A stretch of DNA of 23,791 nt from a bacterium (GTDB taxonomy: Bacteria > SM23-81 > DAOVCL01), in the NCBI GenBank assembly GCA_029932675.1, contig JAOZPP010000044.1, positions 1 through 23,791 of the forward strand, given 5' to 3'. Below, one piece after another: positions 16,322 to 23,558 of this stretch. The stretch's first letter is position 1. Each line of letters opens with the position of its first letter. Under the pieces are notes generated by a model. That model was not told where the DNA came from. It was given only the letters and a program-made list of their open reading frames with translations, and did no database searches. The translations under genes and the position numbers were made by a program.

Positions 16322-16350
16322 CCCCTGTTAATCACGTGAATTATTCACAA

Positions 16351-16445
16351 ACATCTGCACAGCAACTTTTAACTACCGATAGCTGAGCGGTCAGATCCCC
16401 TGACCTGATCGTGGCAGAACAGGGACCCTGCCACCTCACCTTTGT
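16351..16445 (+). repeat. Two-hairpin repeat, copy A, upstream of the DUF499 gene
   Basis: This about 95-bp element is imperfectly repeated at 19115-19207, in the same orientation. Hairpin 1 is GGTCAG/CTGACC with loop ATCCC (16389-16405). Hairpin 2 is GTGGCAG/CTGCCAC (16411-16434). It fills most of the 185-base gap between the methylase and the DUF499 gene. The rest of the gap holds the ribosome binding site AGGGAGAT. Confidence 0.75.
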
Positions 16446-16506
16446 TGGAACCTGCAGGAGGTTCACAGAATATTGAAAAGAAGGCAAATGAAGGGAGATA
16501 GGTAAT

Positions 16507-19047
16507 ATGAAAGCATTCCACACGATTGCGATTCCCCATCGTGACATCTTAGAAGGCCGCCTCACTTTCGACACATTTGCGGCAGACCTCTGGGAAGTCA
16601 GCCAGCAGCGAGGGCCGGACGAATATAAGGACGCGGGGACCTTCTTCAGGAAGACCTATCTAACCCAGGGGTTGGAAAACTTGCTTGGAATTGTGGAAAA
16701 ACGTTTGCGCGGGGAAGGCGGCGATCCGGTGATTCAGATTCAAACACCCTTTGGAGGTGGAAAAACGCACGCCCTAATCGCTTTGTATCATAAGGCCGCC
16801 GAATGGGGGATCAAAAAGGTTGTCATAGATGGCTCTGCACTGGGAAAAGAAGCAACTCTCTGGGGATTATTAGAGCAACAATTAACCGGAGAAATCTTAG
16901 CTTGTTCCGGGCAGACAGCCCCTGGCAAGGAAGTAATAAGGGAGTTGCTATACAAAGATCAGCCTGTCCTTATCCTAATGGACGAGCTTTTGGAGTATGT
17001 GACTAAAGCCGCAAGCTTGAAGGTGGGGAAGAGCACTTTGGCTGCCCAGGCCATCGCCTTTATGTTGGAACTTACTAAGACATCGGGGACCTTAGAAAAG
17101 GTCTGTTTAGTGGTGACTTTACCCTCCAGTATTATTGAACATTTTGATGAAAGCGCAGAAAGGCTTTATCAACAATTACAAAAGATAATGGGGAGAGTAG
17201 AAAAAATCTACACCCCGGTTCAGGATAATGAGATCGCAAAGGTCATCAGAAGAAGACTCTTTAGCGATCTCAATGAAAGTGAAACAAGAAGGGTTGTTAC
17301 AGAATTTGTGGAATACGCAGACAGGGAAGGGATACTCCCTGCAGGGCAGCAACCAAGCGAATACAGGGATAGGTTCCTTGATTCATATCCGTTTATGCCT
17401 GAAGTAATAGATGTGCTCTATCACCGCTGGGGGAGTTTCCCCACATTCCAGAGAACCCGGGGTGTCCTCAGGCTCCTCTCTTTAGTAGTGCGTTCGCTAA
17501 TGGGAACAAACAAACCCTATATCAGTCTGGCGGACTTTGACCTGGCCGATCAGGAGATCCGCCAGGAGCTTTTAAAACACATCGGGGTAGAATACAACAG
17601 CGTTTTAGCGGCTGATATCACTGATGTAGAGGCTGGATCCAAAAAAGTGGACGCATCATTGGGCAGGTCTTACCAGGGGTTGAACCTGGGTACGCGCACG
17701 GCAACAACCATCTTCCTCTACTCCTTCTCCGGTGGACAAGAACGAGGCACAACATTAGGGGAGATAAAACGCTCTGCCACTACCATTGAAAACCCAGCCA
17801 GTGTTGTCGCAGAGGCCGCTGAACAATTGAAAGGCAAACTTTTCTACCAGCAAAACATCGGTGAGAAATACTTCTTTAGCAACCAGCCCAATCTGAATCG
17901 AATCCTTTTGACCAATATGGAGAACATCAAGAAAAGCGAGCTTGTGGAGATGGAAGAAGGGCTTTTAAAAGGGGGCATCAAAGGTGGTAAATTAAAGGTT
18001 TTTGTCTGGGAGGAAAACGGTTCCAATATCCCTGATACCGAGGAACTCAAACTCGTCATCCTGAAGAGAGAAAACCCTAAGCTAATGGACAATATCCTAA
18101 AAAACAAGGGGCAGACACCGCGGGTCTACCGGAATACCCTGTTCTTCCTCTATCCCCTGGAATCTGAAAGGCCGGGGTTTGTCAACATTTTGAAGCGGAG
18201 AATCGCTTATGAGCACATCGAAAAGGATGAAACCCTCAACCTTTCCGATGAACAGCGGAAGGAGATCAAGAGAGAACTAAAGAAGGCTGAGGGGGATTTG
18301 AAAGAGTCCATTCGCAAACTTTATCGGACGATTGCCATCCCGGACAGAGAAGGATTTAGGAATGCCGATTTAGGAGTTCCCACCTATGGAGAGGAGATGG
18401 GACTTGATCAGGAAGTCTATGAAAACCTAAGGTCTGCTGGAGAAATACTGGAAAACATCGCCCCCATAGTCCTCAAAGAAAAGTTCCTCTCTAACCGAGA
18501 ATATGTCTCCACTGAGCAACTGTATCAGTCATCCTTCAAGACACCTGGGGAGACAAGGCCGCTGAACATAGAGGTCCTCAAGCGGGGAATAGCTGAAGGT
18601 GTGCGGATGGGGCTCTTCGGAGTGGGCGACCTGGAAGCTGAGAACCCAGTCTGTCGTTATTTTAAAGAACAACCTTCTGTTGCTTTATCGGGGAATGAAA
18701 TTCTCATTAGTGAGAAGGTATGCTGTGCGCAAAGGGAGAAAGAGCTAAAAGTGGAAGCCTACCCCCAACCCACCGGAACCAGTATCCCCAAGGCACATGA
18801 GGGAGGTGAAGAAAAGAGAGGACCCCTCCCTCCTGGGGAAAAGACAAGGGAGAGCATCAAATTGAGGTTTCGGGTGCCAAAGGGCAAAGTGGCCAATATT
18901 ATGGGGGTGATGAACCTATTGCAGAGCAAGTTTGAAACCCTGGAGATAGGACTTATGGCCAAGGATGGAGCGATCTCTGAACAAGATTATGAAGATAAGA
19001 TCAAAGAAACCTTCAGACAATTGGGGATTGAATGGAGCGAAGAATAG
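16507..19047 (+). CDS. DUF499-type P-loop ATPase
   Basis: An 846-residue protein of the COG1483/DUF499 type, a large AAA+-like ATPase repeatedly found beside DUF1156 methylases. Visible features are IPHRDILEGRLTFDTFAADLWEV at the N-terminus (split by me: HRDILEG then FAADLW), Walker A QTPFGGGKTHAL (Lys86), Walker B LILMDELLEYV (Asp159-Glu160), and a conserved WGSFPTFQRTRGVLRLL region at about 310-326. A Lys/Glu-rich coiled-coil stretch lies around 570-605. The C-terminal part is unrecognised. The ATG follows AGGGAGATAGGTAAT. It is the last gene of the cassette and has repeat copies on both sides. Its likely role is an ATP-driven DNA-loading or sensing subunit; this is inferred. Confidence 0.9.
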   Translation: MKAFHTIAIPHRDILEGRLTFDTFAADLWEVSQQRGPDEYKDAGTFFRKTYLTQGLENLLGIVEKRLRGEGGDPVIQIQTPFGGGKTHALIALYHKAAEWGIKKVVIDGSALGKEATLWGLLEQQLTGEILACSGQTAPGKEVIRELLYKDQPVLILMDELLEYVTKAASLKVGKSTLAAQAIAFMLELTKTSGTLEKVCLVVTLPSSIIEHFDESAERLYQQLQKIMGRVEKIYTPVQDNEIAKVIRRRLFSDLNESETRRVVTEFVEYADREGILPAGQQPSEYRDRFLDSYPFMPEVIDVLYHRWGSFPTFQRTRGVLRLLSLVVRSLMGTNKPYISLADFDLADQEIRQELLKHIGVEYNSVLAADITDVEAGSKKVDASLGRSYQGLNLGTRTATTIFLYSFSGGQERGTTLGEIKRSATTIENPASVVAEAAEQLKGKLFYQQNIGEKYFFSNQPNLNRILLTNMENIKKSELVEMEEGLLKGGIKGGKLKVFVWEENGSNIPDTEELKLVILKRENPKLMDNILKNKGQTPRVYRNTLFFLYPLESERPGFVNILKRRIAYEHIEKDETLNLSDEQRKEIKRELKKAEGDLKESIRKLYRTIAIPDREGFRNADLGVPTYGEEMGLDQEVYENLRSAGEILENIAPIVLKEKFLSNREYVSTEQLYQSSFKTPGETRPLNIEVLKRGIAEGVRMGLFGVGDLEAENPVCRYFKEQPSVALSGNEILISEKVCCAQREKELKVEAYPQPTGTSIPKAHEGGEEKRGPLPPGEKTRESIKLRFRVPKGKVANIMGVMNLLQSKFETLEIGLMAKDGAISEQDYEDKIKETFRQLGIEWSEE

Positions 19048-19114
19048 AGCACTTTCGTTTGAAACAGTAGCTTGGAGGAGATTTAAGGGAGAGCCATCTA
19101 TACCAAGTCATAAA

Positions 19115-19207
19115 AACCTGCACGTAGCTCCAAACTACAAATAGCCAAGTGGTTAGGTCTCCTGATCTGACTGAGGCAGAACAGGCTTCTGCCCCCTCAC
19201 TTTTGAA
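19115..19207 (+). repeat. Two-hairpin repeat, copy B, downstream of the DUF499 gene
   Basis: It aligns with copy A (16351-16445) at roughly two-thirds to three-quarters identity by eye. Shared blocks include AACTAC, ATAGC, GGCAGAACAGG, CTGCC and CCTCAC. Hairpin 1 (GGTTAG/CTGATC, 19151-19167) keeps full pairing using two G-U pairs, and hairpin 2 is GGCAGA/TCTGCC (19175-19193). Retained pairing despite base changes points to selection on structure, or to a repeat family that spreads as a hairpin. Confidence 0.75.
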
Positions 19208-19320
19208 GCTTCGCCCAGTTTATACAAAAATAGCTTGACGGTTTGAGGCAGAACTTCGCTAATAGGTAGCTGCAGCATGAGATCAACCCAAAGAATCCGA
19301 CCTCTATAAAATCCCCCATC

Positions 19321-19338
19321 ATCCTGTCAATCCTGCCG
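19321..19338. repeat. Short dispersed repeat ATCCTGTCAATCCTG, copy 1
   Basis: Fifteen bases are identical to 21771-21785, and the two copies bracket the minus-strand synthase gene. A degenerate reverse-complement relative starts at 23098 (GACAGGATAACC). Strings of this type are dispersed in many environmental bacterial genomes (from memory). Confidence 0.6.
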
Positions 19339-19347
19339 AAAATTTCC

Positions 19348-21579
19348 TTACATTTGCACCACAAGGATCAAGAAGGCACCGAAGTTTATCAGGGCCAAGG
19401 CCCAACAGGTGCCCGGTATGCCCAGGATAGGCAGAAGGAAGGCTGAGGCCAGCAGTGCTCCAAAGCAAGAACCCACCAAATCGAGGCCATAGACCAAGCC
19501 AGCAGACCTGGAGACCTTGCCTCCTGATCCTAAATAGAGCCTATTGGACAGGGGAAACTGAAACCCACCCAGGAGGCCCCCTCCGAAGATGAGCAAGGGG
19601 AAGAGGAAATTAGCCCCCCAGGAGGGGCTGCTTCCAGTGGAGAAAAGGGTAAAGGTGGCTAACAGAAGAAGGGGATAAATGGCCACCAAGAGCTGGATTC
19701 CGGTGAAGCAGAGAAAGGGGAGACTAATTCTCCTCAACCAATGGGTAGACAATCCGCTTCCTATAGCCAGACCTATCATATAAGCGGTTATCAAGAGTCC
19801 CAACTTGTAGTAGAGGTAACCGAAGAATACCTGAAAGGCAAGGATGATCATCACCTCAAAGGCAATCTCGGCGAAGCCCATACTCATCACCGCCAAAAGG
19901 ATAGCCTTCCCCCTCAGTTTCCTCCTCCTGCTCCAGAAGAAGAGGAAAAGAATCATCACCGGTAAGGCAATCCAGCCAAGGTTCATCTTGGAGAAAAGGA
20001 GAAAGACCTTCTTGAAGCTTTGGCTAAAGTAGGTTGACCAAAGCACCATATCGTTGTAATAGGAGATGGGGTAAAAGTCCCTGTTCAACTTGGGGGACCC
20101 CTTAAGGTTGGAGAGCAGATATTCTATCCTCTCCTGGGAGAGCTTGAAGGGAAGATAATACTCCCGCACATACCTCGCCTCTATACCCCTCCCTTTCAGC
20201 CTCTCAACTAAGACCTCCGGCCTGTAGGTAAGCACCCCTGCGGATCTGCAGCCAATAAACCTGTTCAGATCCCCGGGGATGACCACCACATCGGGGAATA
20301 CCTTTTTCAACGAGGCGAAGATACTGCTCAGATAACGGGAGAGCTCCGGACCTATATAGTTCTCCGAGGAGGTCACGGTAAGGGAGATCATCCCCCGGGG
20401 ATTGAGGATTCTCTTTGCCTCCGCGAAGAACTCAATGGTGTAAAAACGATTGATCTGGGCCGTATATGGATCAGGGAGGTTGACGATGACCACATCGAAC
20501 TTCTCCATGGATTTCTTCACCCAGAGCCGGCCATCGGTATTAATCAGCTCGACCCGGGGATCGGAGAGGTTTTTTACCTCCTCGGAGGGGAGATTTTCCC
20601 TGCCCATTTGGATAAGCTTGGGATCAAGCTCAATGTAAACCACCCTCTCAATAGCCTTATCCTTGAGGATCTGTTCCAAGCTCCCCCCTACCCCCCCACC
20701 GATAAGAAGCACCTTCCGGGGAGAAGGATGCTCCAAAAGGGCAAAGAGCACTGATTCCTCGGCGGTTAAAACATCAGGATAAGTGAAGACCAGAAGCCCA
20801 TTCTCAAATAAGCTAATCTGATCCCCTCTCTTGGTCATGGTCAAATTACCATAGACCGTATCAGTTGACTCGATGAGCTGAAAACCCTTCCATTGCAACC
20901 TTCTGCTCAGGTAGCTCAGTTTTTGTGCCTGGGGAAGGAGGAAAAGGACAAGGAGGAAGAGAACCAAGGAACCGATACGGTAGCCCAATCTCCTTCTCTC
21001 TGTATAAAGCAGATAAGAGGAAAAGAGGAGGAGAAAAGCCAGGCAGAAGGCCATCTGCAGGGGAGTAAGCAAATGGATGAAGATATAGTTGAAGAGAAGC
21101 CCACCAACCGATGAGCCAATTGCCTCTAAAAGGTAGACCTTACCCAAAAGAGCCGCCCTCTCCTCTCCTCTCCTCTGGGCCATCTCACTGCCCAGGGGAA
21201 AGAGTCCACCAGAGATAAGGCAGAAGGGGGCCAAGGTGAGGAAGGAGATGAGAAAAATGGGAAGAAAACCCAAGATCTCCCCGGGGGAGGCTCCTAAAAA
21301 AAGCTTGCTCCCCCTTACCCCTACTATGGAAATGGGCAAGAGAAGGGAGAGTATTATCTGGAATGTAGCAAACTTTGTCTCCCTCTCCCCCCATCGCCGG
21401 GCGAACTTCCCCAAGAGGAGGGCCCCAAAGGATGTCCAGATGAGCCAGTTGGCCAACACCACACCAGTGGAGAGCTCGTTCCCATAGAAGACTACCAGGA
21501 GCTCCCTCATCAGGATGATCTGACCCAAGATGGCGGCGAAGCCGATGAGGAAAAGGGCAAAAATAATCCTTTTCTTCAT
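19348..21579 (-). CDS. Membrane protein with spermidine-synthase-like domain
   Basis: A 743-residue fusion. The first 220 residues hold about six or seven hydrophobic segments. A soluble Rossmann methyltransferase-like domain (about 235-490) follows, with LLIGGGVGGSLEQIL (about 292-302), YIELDPKLI, INTDGRLW and VIVNLPDPYTAQINRFYT, as in spermidine synthases. The C-terminal 230 residues are again about seven membrane segments. The product would transfer aminopropyl or related groups from decarboxylated SAM at the membrane, but the substrate is unknown; the D-P-Y-T segment differs from the usual D-S-S-D-P of true SpeE. ATG 21579 is preferred (AGGA 7 bases upstream); a TTG at 21585 is too close to that site. 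It is monocistronic and converges on the DUF499 gene. Confidence 0.85.
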   Translation of the reverse strand: MKKRIIFALFLIGFAAILGQIILMRELLVVFYGNELSTGVVLANWLIWTSFGALLLGKFARRWGERETKFATFQIILSLLLPISIVGVRGSKLFLGASPGEILGFLPIFLISFLTLAPFCLISGGLFPLGSEMAQRRGEERAALLGKVYLLEAIGSSVGGLLFNYIFIHLLTPLQMAFCLAFLLLFSSYLLYTERRRLGYRIGSLVLFLLVLFLLPQAQKLSYLSRRLQWKGFQLIESTDTVYGNLTMTKRGDQISLFENGLLVFTYPDVLTAEESVLFALLEHPSPRKVLLIGGGVGGSLEQILKDKAIERVVYIELDPKLIQMGRENLPSEEVKNLSDPRVELINTDGRLWVKKSMEKFDVVIVNLPDPYTAQINRFYTIEFFAEAKRILNPRGMISLTVTSSENYIGPELSRYLSSIFASLKKVFPDVVVIPGDLNRFIGCRSAGVLTYRPEVLVERLKGRGIEARYVREYYLPFKLSQERIEYLLSNLKGSPKLNRDFYPISYYNDMVLWSTYFSQSFKKVFLLFSKMNLGWIALPVMILFLFFWSRRRKLRGKAILLAVMSMGFAEIAFEVMIILAFQVFFGYLYYKLGLLITAYMIGLAIGSGLSTHWLRRISLPFLCFTGIQLLVAIYPLLLLATFTLFSTGSSPSWGANFLFPLLIFGGGLLGGFQFPLSNRLYLGSGGKVSRSAGLVYGLDLVGSCFGALLASAFLLPILGIPGTCWALALINFGAFLILVVQM

Positions 21580-21585
21580 GGTCAA

Positions 21586-21837
21586 ATCCTATTAAATTAG
21601 GTGAGAGTCATTTGACCCATGGATCGTATATCGTAGCTCATTACCCGCGGAGTTCTAAGGAATTAAACCCTTCCGTCATTCGGATTAGGGATTCTGCCTT
21701 CACTTAAATCCAGTAGAGACCCTTTGCTTCCAAGAAAAAAAGGGAGTAACCTTGGTTCTCAGAAGAGATTATCCTGTCAATCCTGTCTAAAAAGAATCTA
21801 AACAATAAAGAAAGGGAAAGCAAGGGAGATTTTGGAG
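21586..21837. other. Divergent intergenic region
   Basis: It separates the minus-strand synthase from the plus-strand Minf_1886-type gene, so it must hold promoters in both directions. I see no convincing -35/-10 pair. It contains the second ATCCTGTCAATCCTG repeat (21771-21785) shortly before the + strand gene. Confidence 0.4.
21771..21788. repeat. Short dispersed repeat ATCCTGTCAATCCTG, copy 2
   Basis: It is identical over 15 bases to 19321-19335 and is followed by TCTAAAAA. It lies 50 bases before the Minf_1886-type gene. Confidence 0.6.
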
Positions 21838-22230
21838 ATGGAAAAGGAGAACGAATTTAGAGAGAAAGTGGATAAGATAATTAAAAAAGATCCCAGATAT
21901 AAGCCACAAAGTTATGCCTTCGTTATGGGGGCCCTCGATTACACCCTGGGCAAATTGGAAAAACCCAGGCATATCACTGGCCGGGAGCTATTAGAGGGGA
22001 TCAAGGAGCTGGCTAAGGAGGAGTTCGGACCGACGGCCAAGCTGGTCTTCGAACATTGGGGGATAAAAACCACAGAGGATTTTGGAAATATAGTCTTCAA
22101 CCTGGTTGAGGCTGGAATTATGTCCAAAACTGAGGAGGATAGTATCGAAGATTTTAAGGAGGTTTTCGACTTCACCGAGGAATTCGAGGGGAAATATCAG
22201 ATGAAGGTGGACAAGGAGAGGCTCAAATGA
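21838..22230 (+). CDS. Minf_1886 family small protein
   Basis: A 130-residue acidic soluble protein with the features of the Minf_1886 family: DPRYKPQSYAFVMGALDYTL near the N-terminus, HITGRELLEGIKELAKEEFG in the middle, and VFEHWGIKTTEDFGNIVFNL followed by GIMSKTEEDSIEDFKEVFDF. The family has no firmly assigned function as far as I know. ATG 21838 is chosen because GGGAG ends 9 bases upstream; an in-frame TTG at 21832 is too close to that site. Its stop overlaps the ATG of the SAM hydrolase gene (ATGA), so the two are translationally coupled and probably act in the same process. Confidence 0.85.
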   Translation: MEKENEFREKVDKIIKKDPRYKPQSYAFVMGALDYTLGKLEKPRHITGRELLEGIKELAKEEFGPTAKLVFEHWGIKTTEDFGNIVFNLVEAGIMSKTEEDSIEDFKEVFDFTEEFEGKYQMKVDKERLK

Positions 22231-23012
22231 GCGGGTTGATCAGCATAATTACCGACTTCGGCGAAAGGGATGGCTGGGTGGGCACGATGAAAGGGGTCAT
22301 CTTGGGGATAAACCCAGGGGCCAAACTGGTGGACATATCCCACCAGATTACCCCCGGCGATGTAAGGGAGGCCTGCCTCGTGCTCCAGGCATCCTTTCCC
22401 TTCTTTCCCAAGGGAACAGTCCATCTCTGCGTGGTCGATCCAGGAGTGGGCTCTGCCCGAAGGGCAATCGCGGTGGAAACATCACATTATAAGTTTGTGG
22501 GACCAGACAATGGCCTCTTTACTCCCATCTACCAGAGGGGGGATTTTCAGGCCGTAGAGATCACAAATAGGGAACTCTTTTACTCCCCTCACCCCAGTTT
22601 CACCTTTCACGGGCGGGATATCTTCGCCCCGGTAGCTGCTCACCTCTCTCAAGGGTTAGCCCTAAAAGAAGTTGGACCTCGGATAGGGGACTTGGTAAGG
22701 ATTGAACTCCCCTCCCCTGGTGTAGGTCCAAGGGAGATAACTGGGGAGGTAATCTACATCGACAGGTTTGGCAACCTAATCACCAACATTGCCAAAGAGC
22801 TCTTTGACCGGAAAGTGGGGAGTTCCCCCTTTAAACTACGCATAGGAAGGGCTATCTTGAAAACCCTTAGCCGTTCCTATGCTGACGTCCCCAGGGGTAA
22901 GCTGCTCGCCCATTGGGGAAGCTGGGGCTATTTGGAGCTCTCCGTCAATCAGGGCAGTGCCCAGCGATTCCTCTCCGCCACCAAGGGAACGAAACTGACG
23001 ATCAACTATTGA
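22227..23012 (+). CDS. SAM hydrolase (DUF62, SAM hydroxide adenosyltransferase)
   Basis: A 261-residue protein of the fluorinase/chlorinase-like DUF62 family. The common prokaryotic members hydrolyse S-adenosylmethionine to adenosine and methionine. The N-terminal ITDFGERDGWVGTMKG, the VVDPGVGSARRAIAVE segment with Asp71 and Arg78, FVGPDNGLF, and FHGRDIFAPVAAHL with His128 supply the Asp-Arg-His set known for the hydrolase type. The C-terminal domain has YIDRFGNLITNI. This set argues against a halogenase. Its ATG overlaps the preceding stop. A terminator follows 49 bases after the stop, so the two-gene unit ends here. Confidence 0.93.
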   Translation: MSGLISIITDFGERDGWVGTMKGVILGINPGAKLVDISHQITPGDVREACLVLQASFPFFPKGTVHLCVVDPGVGSARRAIAVETSHYKFVGPDNGLFTPIYQRGDFQAVEITNRELFYSPHPSFTFHGRDIFAPVAAHLSQGLALKEVGPRIGDLVRIELPSPGVGPREITGEVIYIDRFGNLITNIAKELFDRKVGSSPFKLRIGRAILKTLSRSYADVPRGKLLAHWGSWGYLELSVNQGSAQRFLSATKGTKLTINY

Positions 23013-23061
23013 ACTTACGACAATCGGACTGGTAGTTCTTATGACGTCGCTATGCTATAAT

Positions 23062-23097
23062 TGCTCCAGGACTTAACCTCTTGGAGCATGATTTTTT
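23062..23097 (+). terminator. Terminator after the SAM hydrolase gene
   Basis: A TGCTCCA/TGGAGCA stem (23062-23068 and 23082-23088, 13-base loop) is followed by TGA and six T residues (23092-23097). The position right after the last gene of the unit fits a rho-independent terminator. Confidence 0.65.
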
Positions 23098-23146
23098 GAC
23101 AGGATAACCGAATTTACCCGATTTTTATCCATCCTCAAAAAAATCC

Positions 23147-23174
23147 TTGACTGAAGGAGGACGATCTCTATCTT
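23147..23174 (+). promoter_or_regulatory. Weak sigma70-type promoter candidate
   Basis: TTGACT (23147-23152) and TATCTT (23169-23174) are 16 bases apart, before the attenuator-like RNA and the secreted-protein gene. The preceding bases (TATCC..CCTCAAAAAA) resemble those before the TTGACC at 233-238, which may mark a shared promoter context. The score is modest, so this is tentative. Confidence 0.3.
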
Positions 23175-23245
23175 TCTTTAAGTGAGACATAAAACGGGGG
23201 TTCATCCCATTTGACCTGCGGGAGAGTGTGGCCAGGGGGGAGTTA

Positions 23246-23344
23246 GGGCACAAAGCCCGGGGTCTGAAGCAAACAATACAAGCTGGAGTCTAATAGGTGA
23301 GGATAGCCGGGCTGCAAATTTAAGGCAGGCCGGCTTTTGTTTTT
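23246..23344 (+). ncRNA. Attenuator or riboswitch-like leader RNA
   Basis: Three mutually exclusive helices can be drawn. A small hairpin GGGC/GCCC is at 23246-23258. A possible antiterminator is AGCCCGG (23254-23260) with CCGGGCT (23307-23313). A terminator pairs 23306-23315 with 23325-23334 (one G-G mismatch) and is followed by TTTTGTTTTT (23335-23344). The segment GCACAAAGCCCGGGGTCT and later GGATAGCCGGGCTGC recall the 3' half of c-di-GMP-I (GEMM) riboswitches, but the conserved GGCAAACC and GAAA tetraloop of the 5' half are not found. The helices are seen; ligand control is inferred. Confidence 0.45.
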
Positions 23345-23362
23345 GAATTCTCAGTGCCATCA

Positions 23363-23389
23363 GTAGGGACAGGGGCTTCAGCCCTCTCC
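23363..23389. repeat. Half-copy of the 60-bp palindromic element
   Basis: GTAGGGACAGGGGCTTCAGCC and the following bases match the reverse complement of the right half of the element at 11191-11250, with about four differences. It keeps one hairpin with a TTCA loop. The rest of the gap up to 23558 holds an ACCCC/GGGGT hairpin near 23415-23433 and no gene. Confidence 0.55.
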
Positions 23390-23558
23390 GCTGGGTAGCT
23401 AAGCAGCCGTCGGAACCCCCGTTCTAATGGGGTCTTCCCTCTCTCAACGTTCGCAAAATTTGCGACTACTTGCGTAATGGAAACTTCTATATCCTGGAGC
23501 TGCCCAAATGTGCCCATACCTCCCCTACTGGTTCCTTAAATGGACGAAAGGAATTTCA

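Larger units (their letters stand above)
19048..19347. other. Convergent gap between the DUF499 gene and the minus-strand synthase
   Basis: No gene is seen in this 300-base stretch. It holds repeat copy B (19115-19207), a second GAGGCAGAACTTC-type fragment around 19243-19257, and the short repeat ATCCTGTCAATCCTG at 19321-19335. No strong T-tract terminator is visible for either converging gene. Confidence 0.5.

Noticed and set aside
19142-19193. tRNA-like D-arm (TAGCCAAGTGGTTAGG) suggesting a tRNA or tRNA remnant
   Set aside because: The anticodon arm does not form a 5-bp stem with a 7-base loop, no TTCRA T-loop exists, and no acceptor stem can be drawn. The related copy at 16381 shares the hairpins but not a tRNA fold.
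23056-23061. Perfect TATAAT as a promoter -10 box
   Set aside because: No acceptable -35 lies 15-19 bases upstream, and the box abuts the terminator stem after the SAM hydrolase gene.
23212-23223. Shared TCATTTG(G/A)CC strings near 35, 21609 and 23209 as a regulatory motif
   Set aside because: The match is short, positions relative to genes are inconsistent, and it could easily arise by chance.
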